Source of the DNA: Phalacrocorax aristotelis
Taxonomy: Eukaryota > Chordata > Aves > Suliformes > Phalacrocoracidae
DNA: 64,000 nucleotides
Direction of reading: 5' to 3'
Assembly: GCF_949628215.1 (NCBI RefSeq)
Contig: NC_134298.1
Location: 124,001-188,000, forward strand
The translations under genes were made by a program, and so were the position numbers. The notes below the pieces were generated by a model. The model saw nothing but the letters and a program-made list of their open reading frames with translations. It was not told the origin of the DNA and made no database searches. Below, in pieces: positions 1 through 12,810 of the stretch (positions are counted from its first letter, which is position 1; each line of letters begins with the position of its first letter).

Positions 1-3000
1 CCAAGTAACTCTTTCCCATGTACCACTTGAGGTTGGCAGGTATGGTGTCATCGGTTTTTTTATGAAGCATTCTTGAAAGTAATTCTGTCTGCCCAGCACC
101 TATTAACTAGCTAACACAGACCCTCTCTCTGGTGTCTTTCTGTCAACTTAATAATCCACGCAGTGAAGCAGCACTTAATTGTCTTCCCAGAAGAAAGAAG
201 TAATCTTTTCACCTACTACAGCTAATAAAATTTGAAGTTTAACCAGCCAGGTCTGTCAATGTTTAGAGATTTTTTTCCCTTCTGTATCCCCAAGTAGCTT
301 ATAAGATGACAATCATGACAGTTTACCATGTTATTTAAGAACAGGCAATTCTAACATAGCTACAAAGGGAATGGAAAGAATCCCAGTTTAAGGAGTAACC
401 ATTAGGAGCAGGAGACTGCATATGCATATATTTGTATTTGTATTTCTGTGTGCACACACTCGAAGATACTACAAGTCTCTTGGGCAAGGAAACGTAAACA
501 GCAGTGCAAATTCTAGTTTTACATGTGCGACTGCTTCCTAATGATTCTCCCTCACCTGGAAGAGTTTTGAGGGAAGCAGCTGGAAGCCATTTTATTAAAC
601 AGGCCTGGACAGAGCCAAGATCCCATTCAGAAAACTACTATGTTCTACATCTTGTGATTAACATGGTCTGAGCTTTGATTCTTTGCTTTCCTTCTGCGAA
701 AAATGAAGAAAGGGAACTTTATGAAAGACATTGTTATAGACAGCTGTCAAGGAAAAAAAATTTATTCATTAATCTTCCTTTTTTTTTTTTTTTAAAGGTA
801 AATTAAGTGTACTACTTTTCAGAGTGGATATGGCCAGACAGCCTTACTGGAAACAAAAGACACCACAGAGGATGGGAGTAACAGAGTTGCTCTCTGACTT
901 CTGTCTGAAATACCACGTTAATGTGATTATTGCAGTAAACGTCTCTACAAAGGACAATCTAGAAACCTGCAGAACCCAGACCTCCCCCAGCCATAGGCAG
1001 CTGGCATTCTTACTTGACTGTAGACCCAAACTTCAGTTCGCAGCAATACTTCATTAAGGCAGAAGAGATTGATTACTACCTGATACAAGAGTAAAAATCT
1101 TGTTAAAACTAATAGCAATAAGCTAATGTTAAGTGAGGCCAAAGAAAAGACAAAAACACAGCCAAACACAAAACATCCTTTTGTGACTAAATGATGGAGG
1201 ATAAAGTTTTTCCGTGACAGGATGTTTAAAAATAAAAGCAGATTTAAAGAAGTCAAATTCACACAACTGTAACACATCGTGCTAAAATGCACTGTGGTTT
1301 AAGAAAAGGAGTGCGCGCACACGTGTTTTTTAGCAAAGAGCATGCACTTAAGATAAAAAAAAAAACAACCCCAACAACTGTGCTTCATAGTCTCCAGCCT
1401 GAATCAGAGGCCTCTCAGTCAAGCTACATACTGCAGAATGATGATCAGTAAGTTCCTAGACAATGACCTTTCAGAGAGGATGGCAATTCTTATGGAAGAG
1501 GAGGGAAACAATTCATTGGGGCTAGAAGAGCTGGGGGGGTGGGCAGGCAGGAAGGAATCAGAGTGACCTCTCTGGCTTATCATTTGCCAGCTGCTAAGAT
1601 CTGAAGCACCTATCTAGCAGCAAAATCAAAGGAAATGCTAAAAGAGAATGAAACCTCAGAGGATGCAAGAACTTGCCATTAAGGTATGTTCTTACTTTGT
1701 CAAAAGTCAACACCTTAAATAACAAAACTCCCCATCATTATCTAAGAAAATGGTCTTAATCCCCTTTCCACTCTTCATATATGCTTTTATTAGATTGACT
1801 ACATTTACAGTACAGATAAATTTTAAGTTTACATAAGATTCTCAGTTGTTTCCCATTCAAACATCTACTATTTCTAGCAAATTATTATTTGTATAGCCTC
1901 TTGCATACCTACTTCACCTATACCAATAGTCGAAATTAGACCCACCCAGGATTCCACACTTTCAGTATTAGACTACAAGAAAGTATCTCCTGTGCTGGAG
2001 CACCAGACATACAAGTGTAAAGAAAGAACCTCAGACAACCACAGCTTTCATCTTTTCATGAAACAGTAAGACAGTGCTTTCAGCGAGTGAAGCTACTCTG
2101 ATTTACATAGCCAGGAATATAATCACGTTTCTAGCCCTGTTTCTCACACATTCTACAAAAGGAAAACAAAGAGGTATGCAAAGAGAATCAAAGGTGGACT
2201 CCACTTCAAGAAAAATAAAAAAATAAAAACCTAGGATGTTTGCAAGAGCCCCTTACAAACACTTATCCAGCTCAGTGCTAGCGGCATACTTTGAGAGAAA
2301 TAATTTTTCAGGGCCACTCACAAGGCCAGCTCAGCTATAATGAATCTCAGAACTAAAACTCATTAAAGCAGCAGCGATCACAGTTTCTTCTACAGCGATT
2401 CTTACAGATCTTGGTCCTGGAATCATTAATCAAGAACAATTCCCTTAAAGGTTTGCTTGAGTAATGGTTCAAAGATCATGACTAATTACAGTCCTCTTCA
2501 ACTTGGATGCCAAAAGTGTATTGTTAAGTTGTGATAATACATGATTTTAGGGTGAGAATCAACTCAGATTATCTTTTAACATCAGAACATGGGCGTCTAG
2601 TCTAGGTTTATTATTTATGTATCTCCATAGACAAGAAAGATGAGTGTCTCCAGAGAGAAACTCACTCCATCCTAAAATAGGTCTTTTGTAGGGGATGTAC
2701 TGCCCTGCGGAGCTGCTTGCCCTCTCCACTGACTAAAGAGCCTAGAGTAGCAGCTCAATTTTTCCATGAGCAAGATGATTGAGATGGAAGCCCCTTGTAT
2801 CAGAGCGTTCATTTTTTTAAAAAAACAACTGCTGTTGGACCTGACAGTGGCGGCTGCCTTCTCCAAACGTATTACAAAAGACGTCAAGAGGCATCTTCCC
2901 TTTAGATCATTTAGATCATTGAGAAAGCTAATTTCAAACATGGCTCCTTCCTGTGAAAAGTTCAAATAAATTTCAACAAAATCTAGTTATGGTGAGACTG

Positions 3001-6000
3001 AAAAACTACTACTAGGATAATTATTCATGTAGACTTTGTGCTTTAGGCGAAGGAAAAGTGAACGGAACAGGTACATAATCTTTGTGAAAATTATTGCTTC
3101 TGGTTTTAATTCTTAAATAAAAACTTACACCTATCAGGCAGGACCTTGGAAGAAAGTTGGGGGAATCGCTTTTGGTAGAGACAAATAAGTAGCAGGTAAA
3201 AAGTGTGGGATGATAGGGATACTCAAACCCTTCTCACCTCTGGTAACAGAGAACAATTACTCAAAACTTTTGAAGAATAAGTGAAATGCAGAAATAGATG
3301 GTACTGGTACAATGCCTGAATAATAATAGTTGTACCTGGCACTTCTATAGGCTATAGTGACTTTCATCAGAGAATTGCAAAACACTGAGTGTGTTTCTCT
3401 TTCTAGAATGGCAGGACCTTGGAAGGTATTGAGTGCTTGAAGCAATAGAAGTTGAGGGCGTACAGCACAATACAAGAGGTACTTAGCAGCTTGGAGAATC
3501 AAGTCTTTTAGCCTTATTACAACCTTATAAGCAAAATAACATAGTGAAGTAAACAGACTTTCAACAGCAAGAACACAGTATAAATGCAGAGACAGACAGC
3601 TAGTGAGAGATTCAAGGGGATGCGTTGAAATGGCATAGATCTGACGCTGACTTGAGTTTATTTTTCTTGTATCACTACTGCTGTCGGAACTAGACACACT
3701 GCATTGTCCTGAACTCCTCATTGCAAGAGCTCAAGAAATTGGCTATTTGGGACTCTCTGGTGAAACTCATGTGGTCTAATACAAAGAAATGTCTAAAGCC
3801 AGTTGAAGCATTGCCTTTTAAAAACCTGGTAACTCTGAGACTTGTAGGGCTGTAAACAAGAACGTTTTGTCAACGTGAAACAGCATCTCGATGGTCAGAT
3901 TCTCCAGCTGTGTAACTGGAGAAGTCAAAGTCCTGTTACTTTGATTTTATTTATTTTTTAAGTGCTGAACAATTAGTTCATGTGACCTAGTGATAGCTAC
4001 TTAACTCTGTACATTTACAGAATTAACAAGAATCCAAATCATTTTTCTGTAATTATCTAATTCACTTGGTCTCCTTCCAATATCACTGCCATAAACCAGA
4101 CATGCAACAGTTTTCACAGACTTGTGAAAAATGCAACCATCTCAGGCTATTTTACATTCACGCCTAGACTCCATTAAACCTAAATCAAAAATGAAAGGTA
4201 CATGGTAGCCAGAAGTAATAGAAAGCCAGTCCTCAGGGGAAAGAAATCACAACAGTGCTGGAGCCACACAGGAAAATTAATTTAAAACAGCACAGAGAAA
4301 GAGAGCAAGGGAAAGAAGATATCACATGGTATGAACCCTGTATCTGCTCTTAGTCTCCCATCTGGGTCAGCCCTGTACGCCTCCATTAATGTTACGACAT
4401 CTGTGGCTGTATTCCCTCCCTCCTATTCAGCCCCACTGCCTAGGGACCACATGGTCTTGTTCTCCAGTGGCTGGTGTCCTCTCCTGCTCTTTGCCACCTG
4501 TCTTCCTCTTCTGTATTTAAAGCATTATATAATAAAACCATACGATGAAGAGGAGTTAAACGCCTGGCTTGGTTCACCCTCATAAAAGTTATTTCTGTTA
4601 CAAGGCTTTCTCCCTTCCTCCCCAGATCCTGGCAAATCCAAAATTACTTGAAACTTTCCATTGTGACTCTGCATGAGCAAATGGTAGTTTCTCAACAGGG
4701 AACCAGAAAGAAGTGAAAGAGTTTTTTAGGTAAAGGCATTAGTTGCAGTGCAGTGCCTGTGAAAAACAGCAGCAAATGCGCTGCAGTCAGCAGTGTCACG
4801 CCACCAGCTAGCACAGCGAGCGCGGCCAGGCTGCAGGCCGCTGCGGATGACCACGGAGCAGAAACAAAGCAGGATCAGGAGCAGATAATGCTGCGGAGGG
4901 CCAGGGTGCAGGGCAAGGCTCACAGCTTCTCTAACCCATGTTGCTCCGTATTTGGTTTCACAGTTCCAGGGACCCACAGAGTAACACAAATGCAGGTTCA
5001 GCAAAGGGTAGAACTGAGATCTTACCTTTTAGTCATTATTTACTCCTTATTTAGTCATTTTAGTCACTATTCTTCCTTCTGTCAAATTTAAATAAAAGAG
5101 GCATTTTTGTCTCAGTAGTGTGGCAGCACTGGCACCCGCTGAATGTTTGTAGGGATCAGGCGGCAGCAGCACGAGCGTCCCTACCCCTCCTTGTCTATGT
5201 CCCTCCCTCCAGTCGCAGTCCAATGTTAACGTCTCTGCCAGAAGAGCCTTCAACAGCTTTTGCCACCTGCAACAAGAATCCTCCTCTGTGAAGCAAACTG
5301 ACGCCATGAACTCATTTCACACAGGCCAGTGAAGCCAGCACATACAAATGACGCTATGGCAAATCGGGCAGCATTCATTCAAGTGACCTAAAGGTTAAAG
5401 TCTCTGTATGCTATTACATCTCCTGAAGTCAAAGCATCCCCCTTGTTAGGAGCTCAGCTGTATATAGACCCGAAACACGGAATTTTCTATTCAACAGAAA
5501 TAGTTCAACACTACTTAAGTGGAAATTGCACATTGTTTCTGAAAACAGGACATTTTTATATATATATATCTGGGGGGAAAAAAAACAGGATGCCCTAGCC
5601 AAGATTCAAAAATATTACCCTTTAGCAAGGAAATAAATAGATTAGGTTTACTCTGAAAAGAAACAGTGTATCAGGGTATGCTTGATGTGACCAAAGTGCT
5701 ACATACCTGCAGCTCCCTTTTACCAAGGAGCTGAGGTGCATGGCACACCATGCAGCATCCCTTTAGCATCCCTCCAGAAGTTGTTCAGCTCCTGAGTTAG
5801 GAAAGAGCAGTTTTACTTCAGAACTCGTACAAACATCAAAGGTAACTCAGCTGAATTAAATACAGCTCTACCAGCATAAAATTAGTATGCAAAACATACA
5901 GGCTGAATCAACCAGGTATGTCTATGCATAACTTTACTTGCAATTCTCAAATATTAAAAAGACATCGCTAAAGAAGCCACCCAAACAAAGCTGTTTAAAA

Positions 6001-9000
6001 CCCATTCTTGGTTTTAAAAAGTATACGAGCAGTGAGCTTTCCAAACAGACCAGAAATACTTCACAGCTAGAACTATAAGAAACATTCACATGGAAACCTG
6101 AAGCAACAATTTTTTTTTATCCTGTTCAGAGTCTTAAAATGTGCTTATCAGTGCAGAATCTGCCAGAAAGAAGTTTCCTGACTTTCCCTTTCAGTACAAA
6201 TTTGTGACTCTTGAACCTTAGTAGGCTGACTACAGTTTACAAAAGCTGTTTGTGAGAAGACACCAAACTAGAGTGTATTTGCGTGGGTTAATCAAAACCA
6301 TAACTCAGTGCAACATGCCTCACTGCACAGACTCTTGAAATGTTACCTCTTTTGAATTCACACTTCCAGTTAAAAACTTGAAAAACATTCTCTGATTCTC
6401 TTTTATTCTAATATCTTAATTCAAATGTGAAATTTAGTGAAACAATCCTAACCAAAACACTTTGGTCAGTTTTTCCAGTTCTGCGCTACAATCTGCTTTC
6501 ATTCCTACGATGGGGTGTCTGTAACCTGACTACAATAAAAGCAGTATCTGGGTCTAGCAAAGACAAAATGCTCTGTGCAAGTATGGGAGGGCCCCCCACA
6601 TGAGGGCATCAGCCTTGTTTCCTCACACAAAATTTCGTTTAAAAAAAAAAAGACACGGAAAAAATTCATAGCATTTTGCCAAGTACTTCCATTCCTATAT
6701 AGGTCTGAGAAAACAAATACATTGTAAATAGAGTTATGCCCTATCTCCCTGAGGAACAAAGTAATAAATCAAATTAGAAAATAAAACTGGAAAGTCTTGT
6801 TACTATCTGGCTTTTTAAAGAACACTACTGTTGGCATCCAGGACTTCCCAGTCATGTGGTACCACGAAATGGCACGCAAACTTCAAGACTCCAGAGGAGC
6901 TGAGTAGCCAAAGCTACCTTGCTCTGTTATTTTCTTTAATGAACAACATTATCAAAGCCAGAAAAATATGACAGCAGCTGACAGTGTGGGTGGTGACAGA
7001 AAAATATGAAGAGACGTATTCTAAGGGTTTTTTCTTTTCATTTTCCCCCAATGTCCCATAAAACACATCCATATACTGCATTTATTTAAAGGCTTGTGAT
7101 CAAAATTAGTCAACATGGTAGCTCGCAACAACCTAACCAGGATATTTATAGAGAGTGGTTCCCTGAAGAGACCAGAAACGTGTCCTAGTGCCTTTGCTTT
7201 ATTGTTAGGCCGCAAAAGTTCTGAGCAGCGTTTAATCAAAGCCAATTAGGATAATACAGCTTACTGCCCAGTGCCTCGGTGGCTGCATGACCAACACAGA
7301 GTGGGAAAATGAAGAGACAGAACAAGTACAACAGTGAAAGGAGGTGAGTCATGCAGTTCTGCAGGCTGTCACTGAGGCCCCCTGACCTGCGGCGGCACGG
7401 CGGTGGGCACTGTGAATTCACTGCTTGCTGCAGTGCACTCCATGACGCTGTAACGGTGCAACAACAGTAATAAAGCATCGTCTAATATAACAGCCGTGCA
7501 GGTGCTCACGCTGCCATCCCCACCGAATACTAACCCCGTGCTGGCACTGAACTGGTCCACAGTGCAAGCCCCTTTCCAGGTTCTCTTCTACACAGATTTC
7601 AGCTCTTTACCCATCTCTAGAATCTTTGTGCCTCCACCTACTGTAGCCCAGGAGTTCACAACTGATGGTGCAATGCCCAGAAGTGAGGTCTCTAGTCTTG
7701 CCAATAACACAGGGGGAGGTGTTCCTCATAACCAATACCTTAACTGTTTTCTCTGAAAGACGTTTCAGGTACATACAAGAGAACTAGGAAACGCCTGTGC
7801 AGCCTCAGTTATGCCTTCTCATGAATAGGTACTGTGACACGTAGTTAAAATTTACCCATGAGGCGATCACACGCTCTTGTGCCCTACAAGTCCCCTGCCT
7901 CACTCCTTGAGATCCAGCCCCAAAGGACAACGAAGAATAGATGTTATGTTGACAAATGCAGCTATTCCCACAACTGCTCATGTGTGGACATGGTAGTGCA
8001 TAAACATACACACACAACAGCGCTTCTGAACCACAGTCAGAAAAGCTGAGCCTTAGCAAGATTTATTCCATCTTTAAAGTCAGGGATTCATTATTTTTTA
8101 GTATCACTAACTTCAATAATTCATGAAATACTTATCAAAATTTGATATGCCCTTCATGAATCTCTTAATTTAATACTTTTTTTTTTCCTTATAAAGATGG
8201 GCAATAAATACATGCTCCTTTGGAAGAATCTGGTGCTGTGTACACCAAACACAAGGATATTACAGCTGTTTCAGGATGAAGGTCTACAAGTGGTAGGAGG
8301 TAACACGCAGGCAGAGCAGGCATTCTAAACCGGAAAACTTTGTCCTCGTGCATTTGGCTATGTGCAGGCAACACTCAGGTTCAGTTATCATCACCGCTTA
8401 CAGAGGAAGCTTCCTAGAGTTATGGAAAGTCATCACTTCCTAACAGAAACATGAAATGGCAGCAGAGAGTTGCCAGCAAGGCTCTTGCCTACCAGCTATC
8501 ACATGTGAGCAACTTCCACTTCTCAAGAGGAGAATCCAGTTTGCTCCTTCCTGTCCACCCGCATGTTCGACAAAGGCAGCCTGCATCTGCAGTACTTGTG
8601 CTTTGAACGGTCTCTTTCAAACTGTACTATCTGTGTTGCAACTTGACTCATGTGAGAACAACCGCTAAAATGTTGTCACATCACTTCCGCTTAAGTTTGA
8701 TTCCTAGAACTTTTGCACAGTATAAAATGATCTCGGAATGAAAGATTGCATTTGCCATCTTATTTTTGACAACACGAAACATTTCAATTGCATTCACACA
8801 CAAAAAAAATACCTGTGATAACTATAGTAGTTCCTTACTTGGAAAAGTAATATTAGAAAGAAAACACTCAGAACATTTATCCCTTTCAGCTCAGCAGCTA
8901 CATTTTCACCATGTAATCTACCCACATCACATGCACCACCATCAAATGGACAGCCGGTGGCCCACAAACCTATAAATAAGAATAACTCTTTCAGAACGCT

Positions 9001-12000
9001 TATTTAGAAACTATGAAACAACATGATTATAGGCAACATCGCATTTCTTATGCTAAAGATTGCTTTTTGAAAGCTGTACCAGCTTACATAGCCAAGGACA
9101 AAGCCAGAATCTGATAGAACTCTGCAGCTAGATCTAATATCTTTAACACTCCATTCTATTTTGAACTTTGCTTTTCTTCTTCAAATTGTCCTCTGTTTAT
9201 AAACAAGATCTAAATCCCTCCTGGGGTTAATCAATAAGCACAAAATACAAACCCAAAGAAGAGAAAGCACCTCCAAAGCTGATATTCGCTCAAAACCTGG
9301 AGCAGTTGCCATGGAAATCATACCCTTTTGATCCATAAATAGCATTGAAGTAACATGAATATTTGAACCAGGTCCAGTTAGTTTGAAATCAGAAAATAAG
9401 AGGAAATGAAAATGACACAAGGAAAAAGAAGTGACAAAAATCTCCCCAAAAGTTACATTTGCCTCTCCTTTTCAAACTTTCTTCCTAAGTCTGTGTTTTA
9501 CTAAAAACTTCATTTTAATCTTTATTTAATGAAAATTTGAACTGCTGAAGAAGCAGAAGATTTAAACAGAAAGATTAAATTGAGAGCAGCATTGTTAAAT
9601 ACTGCATAAAATAACTATACTAGCTGTGTGAGCGCTGTGTAGTTATTAGTTGTACATAGTCAAGAAAACATCATTGTACCTGAACATGTCTGCATCTAAA
9701 CTTGTGAATACATAATTTGATTCAGAAGGATTACTCATCCAAGCACTCAAGAATCTTTGCCATAAAGTGATGGTTACGTCAAACTGTACCCTTGCAGACC
9801 TAGGCATCATGGAAAAAGTCTCACCACACAACTGTATCCACTACGCGCAACACCATTAATATAGATTTTCCTATACATGGTCTTGAAACACTTCCCCCCA
9901 TCCTATTTTGCACTTTCACTGACTTAAGACAATGATCCAGTTTAATAATTGGCTCAATTTTTTTTTTTTTAATAACAACCGAGAAAAGACAGTTTAAGTG
10001 TACCAGTGCTATATCCTGTGAGGCTACCCTTCCCCCGAGCAGCTGTAGAACATTCCTCTACAGCCCTAAGGCATAGCAATGCTGGTCTATGCCTCAGGGG
10101 GGTGGTGGGAAGCACTGTAGCAGCCCTTGTGCCTTCCTCTGTGCTTTGTCTCATCCTTACCAAGAGGCAGGAACCACTACACTTGCAAACTAGGAGGACT
10201 GACTAAAAGTTTAGCTCTGTTCTAGGCTCAGTTCTCCATGGCTTTTACAGCTAAAGCAAGACCAGGAGACCTAGACTTCCCCTTCATTATAACTCTCATT
10301 ACTTACGGTTTTCCTTCAAAACCAGAAACGACTGAGCTTCGATTTCCTGTCTGCAGAGAGTAGTCTACGCTGGAGATGACTCCAAAGAGGCAAATTTATA
10401 TGGTGTTGGATTATTTGGAAATACACAAACTTATCTTGCCTTCCTCTTTCACCTCCCTGCACCACAGCTTCTTGCACAGAAAGAGACTGAGGACAGCTTC
10501 AGAGCTTCCTGGGCACACTCTTGGAGATCACACTGCAGAATAGCTACAGCAGCTTCTCCGCCAAGCAAAGTCTGGAGGCAGGATTTATTTTCTCTACTTC
10601 AAAATGGTACTTAGAAAAATCCTGTTCTGTGAGCTGCTTCATCCTGCAATCTCCCAAGCTTTCTCAGACAGCTTTTGGAAAACAACTTAGGGAATGAGAA
10701 AGTGATCCTTCCTTCACTGAATCAGCAATAGTATCAGAGACATCGTTCCTTTTCTGGAGGAAACTGCTGCTTACCAGTCCTTATTTTATCTTGCAAAACA
10801 GTGCTTCATTGGGATGAAATAAGATCAGTAATTGCTGCCTTACAGCACAACCTACCAGAGCAGGAAGGGGGTTGTGAAAGCAAGTATTTTTCAGTGCTGT
10901 ACTGGAAAAGATCTCTAAAAGAGCCCTTACTTCCAGTTTCATTATTTTTTTCCTTAAAGATACTGCTTTCAGCGCCCAATGGCTATGGTGATGAACACGT
11001 TCAAAACAAACCAGGAAACTAAAAACGTATGTTGAAATATAAGTTCAAACTGCTAAACTGACGAATCAGAGGGGTAAAACAAGCAAGGAAACAAACCGAA
11101 AACCCACACTAATTGGTCACCTACACAATGACCCCACAAAAATATGATAAAACAGGAATTTATAAATATCAGCATGAATTAAATTGAGGAAAAATCTGAA
11201 ACAAACCTGAGAGTTCTACTGAAATGCAATGTAACTATTGTATTGATGTTGTTGTAATGCAATGGTCAAGTTGCTTAAAACCTACTGGACTTCATGAAAC
11301 ATTTTAAGTAGCATTTTTCAGGAGGAAAAAGTCAGTTTTCCAAGATAGATTTGTCATAAAATACTGACTGGTTCTATAACAATTGTTTCACAATATCATT
11401 TACTGTTCCTCTTATATCTAAGATCAGTACAACCAGAAAACTTCCTTACTGTTACCCCTAAACAATGACATATGTAGAAGTAAAGACGACATCATACTTA
11501 CGTTATGGCACATTTGCATTACGGAACAGTTCAGATGCTCCAGTGGAGGCCTGAGTATTTTAGACACTATGAAATATTTATGAAGATGTATTCCTTTGTT
11601 GTAAAGTAGTCCTGGGCAAGACCTGAAGAAGGAACAAAAACTAATCATCTATACACTCTGCTTTCCTATTTGTATACCTTTGGAAACTTCCTTTCAGGCA
11701 GTCAAAATTCAACAGCACTTTCTGCTTCTTGAGCCATCAACAGCTACCCAACAGCCTTTCGAGGCAGTACAGACAGGGCAAGGTTTGACACAATGGAGAT
11801 GACAATAGGTACTGGGCTTATGGCTCAGACAGGAGAGCCCCACGTACAGACTGACTCACAGGCTCCCTGCAGAAGAAAGGAAAGGGGAGGCAGGCAGCCA
11901 CGCTCTACAAGGAACCATCAGTGTGCCACAGACTGAAGAGTTATCCGATAGCAAAGAGCAATACCAGTGATTGATGACTATATTCTCTATATATGGACTT

Positions 12001-12025
12001 CCTATGTTATAAGGCAGCTGAGATA
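1..12025. other. Gene-poor AT-rich stretch
   Basis: I see no exon with both good splice signals and recognisable protein here. Open frames are short and unlike known families. Short T tracts (about 778-794 and 9960-9971) and an AT dinucleotide run near 5558-5570 are the only repeats noted. It may be intergenic or intronic. Confidence 0.5.
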
Positions 12026-12256
12026 CATAGAATTATTTAGGTTAGAAAAGAACTTTAGGACCATCAAGTCCAACAGTTAACCCAGCACTGCCAAGCCCAC
12101 CACCAAACCATGTCCCCGAGCACCACAGCTACACATCTTTTAAATACCTCCAGGGACTCCACCATTTCCCTGGGCAGCCTGTTCCAGTGCCTGACAACCC
12201 TTTCAGTGAAGAAATTTTTCCCAATATCCAACCCAAACCTCCTCTGATGCAACTAG
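12026..12256 (-). mobile_element. CR1 LINE, 3' end fragment
   Basis: The minus strand encodes the typical CR1 reverse-transcriptase C-terminus ([20 protein letters not shown], then [12 protein letters not shown]). The + strand left end CATAGAATTATTTAGGTTAG corresponds to the CR1 3' untranslated end. It is 5'-truncated, as most CR1 copies are. It directly abuts the unidentified open frame at 12286. Confidence 0.9.
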
Positions 12257-12285
12257 GTGCTGTGATACATGTACATGATTTGCAG

Positions 12286-12810
12286 TCACTGCTTTGGAGC
12301 AAAGATCTTCCAAAGGACTTCTTCGAAAATGCAGTTAAGACTTCTGCTTATGTTAAAATTGTATTGGAGATCAGGAAGGAAAAGAAGGAAGAAAAAAAGA
12401 CAAGGTTCATACAAAATATAGTTCCAGGATTACTCAAAGAAACATCCGAGTACAAATTTAGTGGGCTCAAGGACCAGAATTATTGCTTATGTCCACCAGA
12501 GGATGAGATCCAGCAACTCAGAAATAGCTGGACAGTGACTAAAGATGCAGTACATTTAAAACAAGCAGATGCTTTTCCCACTAAAGTTGTCAGAACTTTT
12601 CTAAAAGTTCTGAAACCCTGTGTCCCCAGATCAATAAAGACATACATACTTGGGTCACAATCCTGCAATCTAATATATGTAAGCGCATACATAGGGGAAC
12701 ACATTTTGTGTACAACTATTTGTACATCAAGATCCTTATTTTCCATTTTCATGCCTATCCTGCATGACTTTCACTTTCAGAACTTACGTACTAGTATTTC
12801 AGGATGTTAA
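12286..12810 (+). CDS. Unidentified terminal-exon-like open frame, 174 codons with poly(A) signal
   Basis: Directly after a CR1 fragment, the acceptor-like ATTTGCAG precedes an open frame starting SLLWSKDLPKDFFENAVK and running 174 codons to TAA at 12808-12810. Composition is protein-like for about 115 codons (IRKEKKEEKK, then PPEDEIQQLRNSW) and less convincing after that. A canonical AATAAA lies 46 nt past the stop at 12856-12861. I do not recognise the protein. It could be the last exon of a gene whose earlier exons lie to the left, a remnant of one, or a chance frame. The longer frame that begins at 12187 inside the CR1 is not real. Confidence 0.3.
   Translation, partial: SLLWSKDLPKDFFENAVKTSAYVKIVLEIRKEKKEEKKTRFIQNIVPGLLKETSEYKFSGLKDQNYCLCPPEDEIQQLRNSWTVTKDAVHLKQADAFPTKVVRTFLKVLKPCVPRSIKTYILGSQSCNLIYVSAYIGEHILCTTICTSRSLFSIFMPILHDFHFQNLRTSISGC

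Noticed and set aside
3257-3721. 154-residue minus-strand frame
   Set aside because: It has no recognisable domain, no convincing splice or promoter context, and an AT-rich background.
9181-9420. Minus-strand frame with an exon-like segment (MLFMDQKGMISMATAPGF)
   Set aside because: There is no AG acceptor upstream in the right place (the sequence reads TTTCAAAC) and no partner exon.
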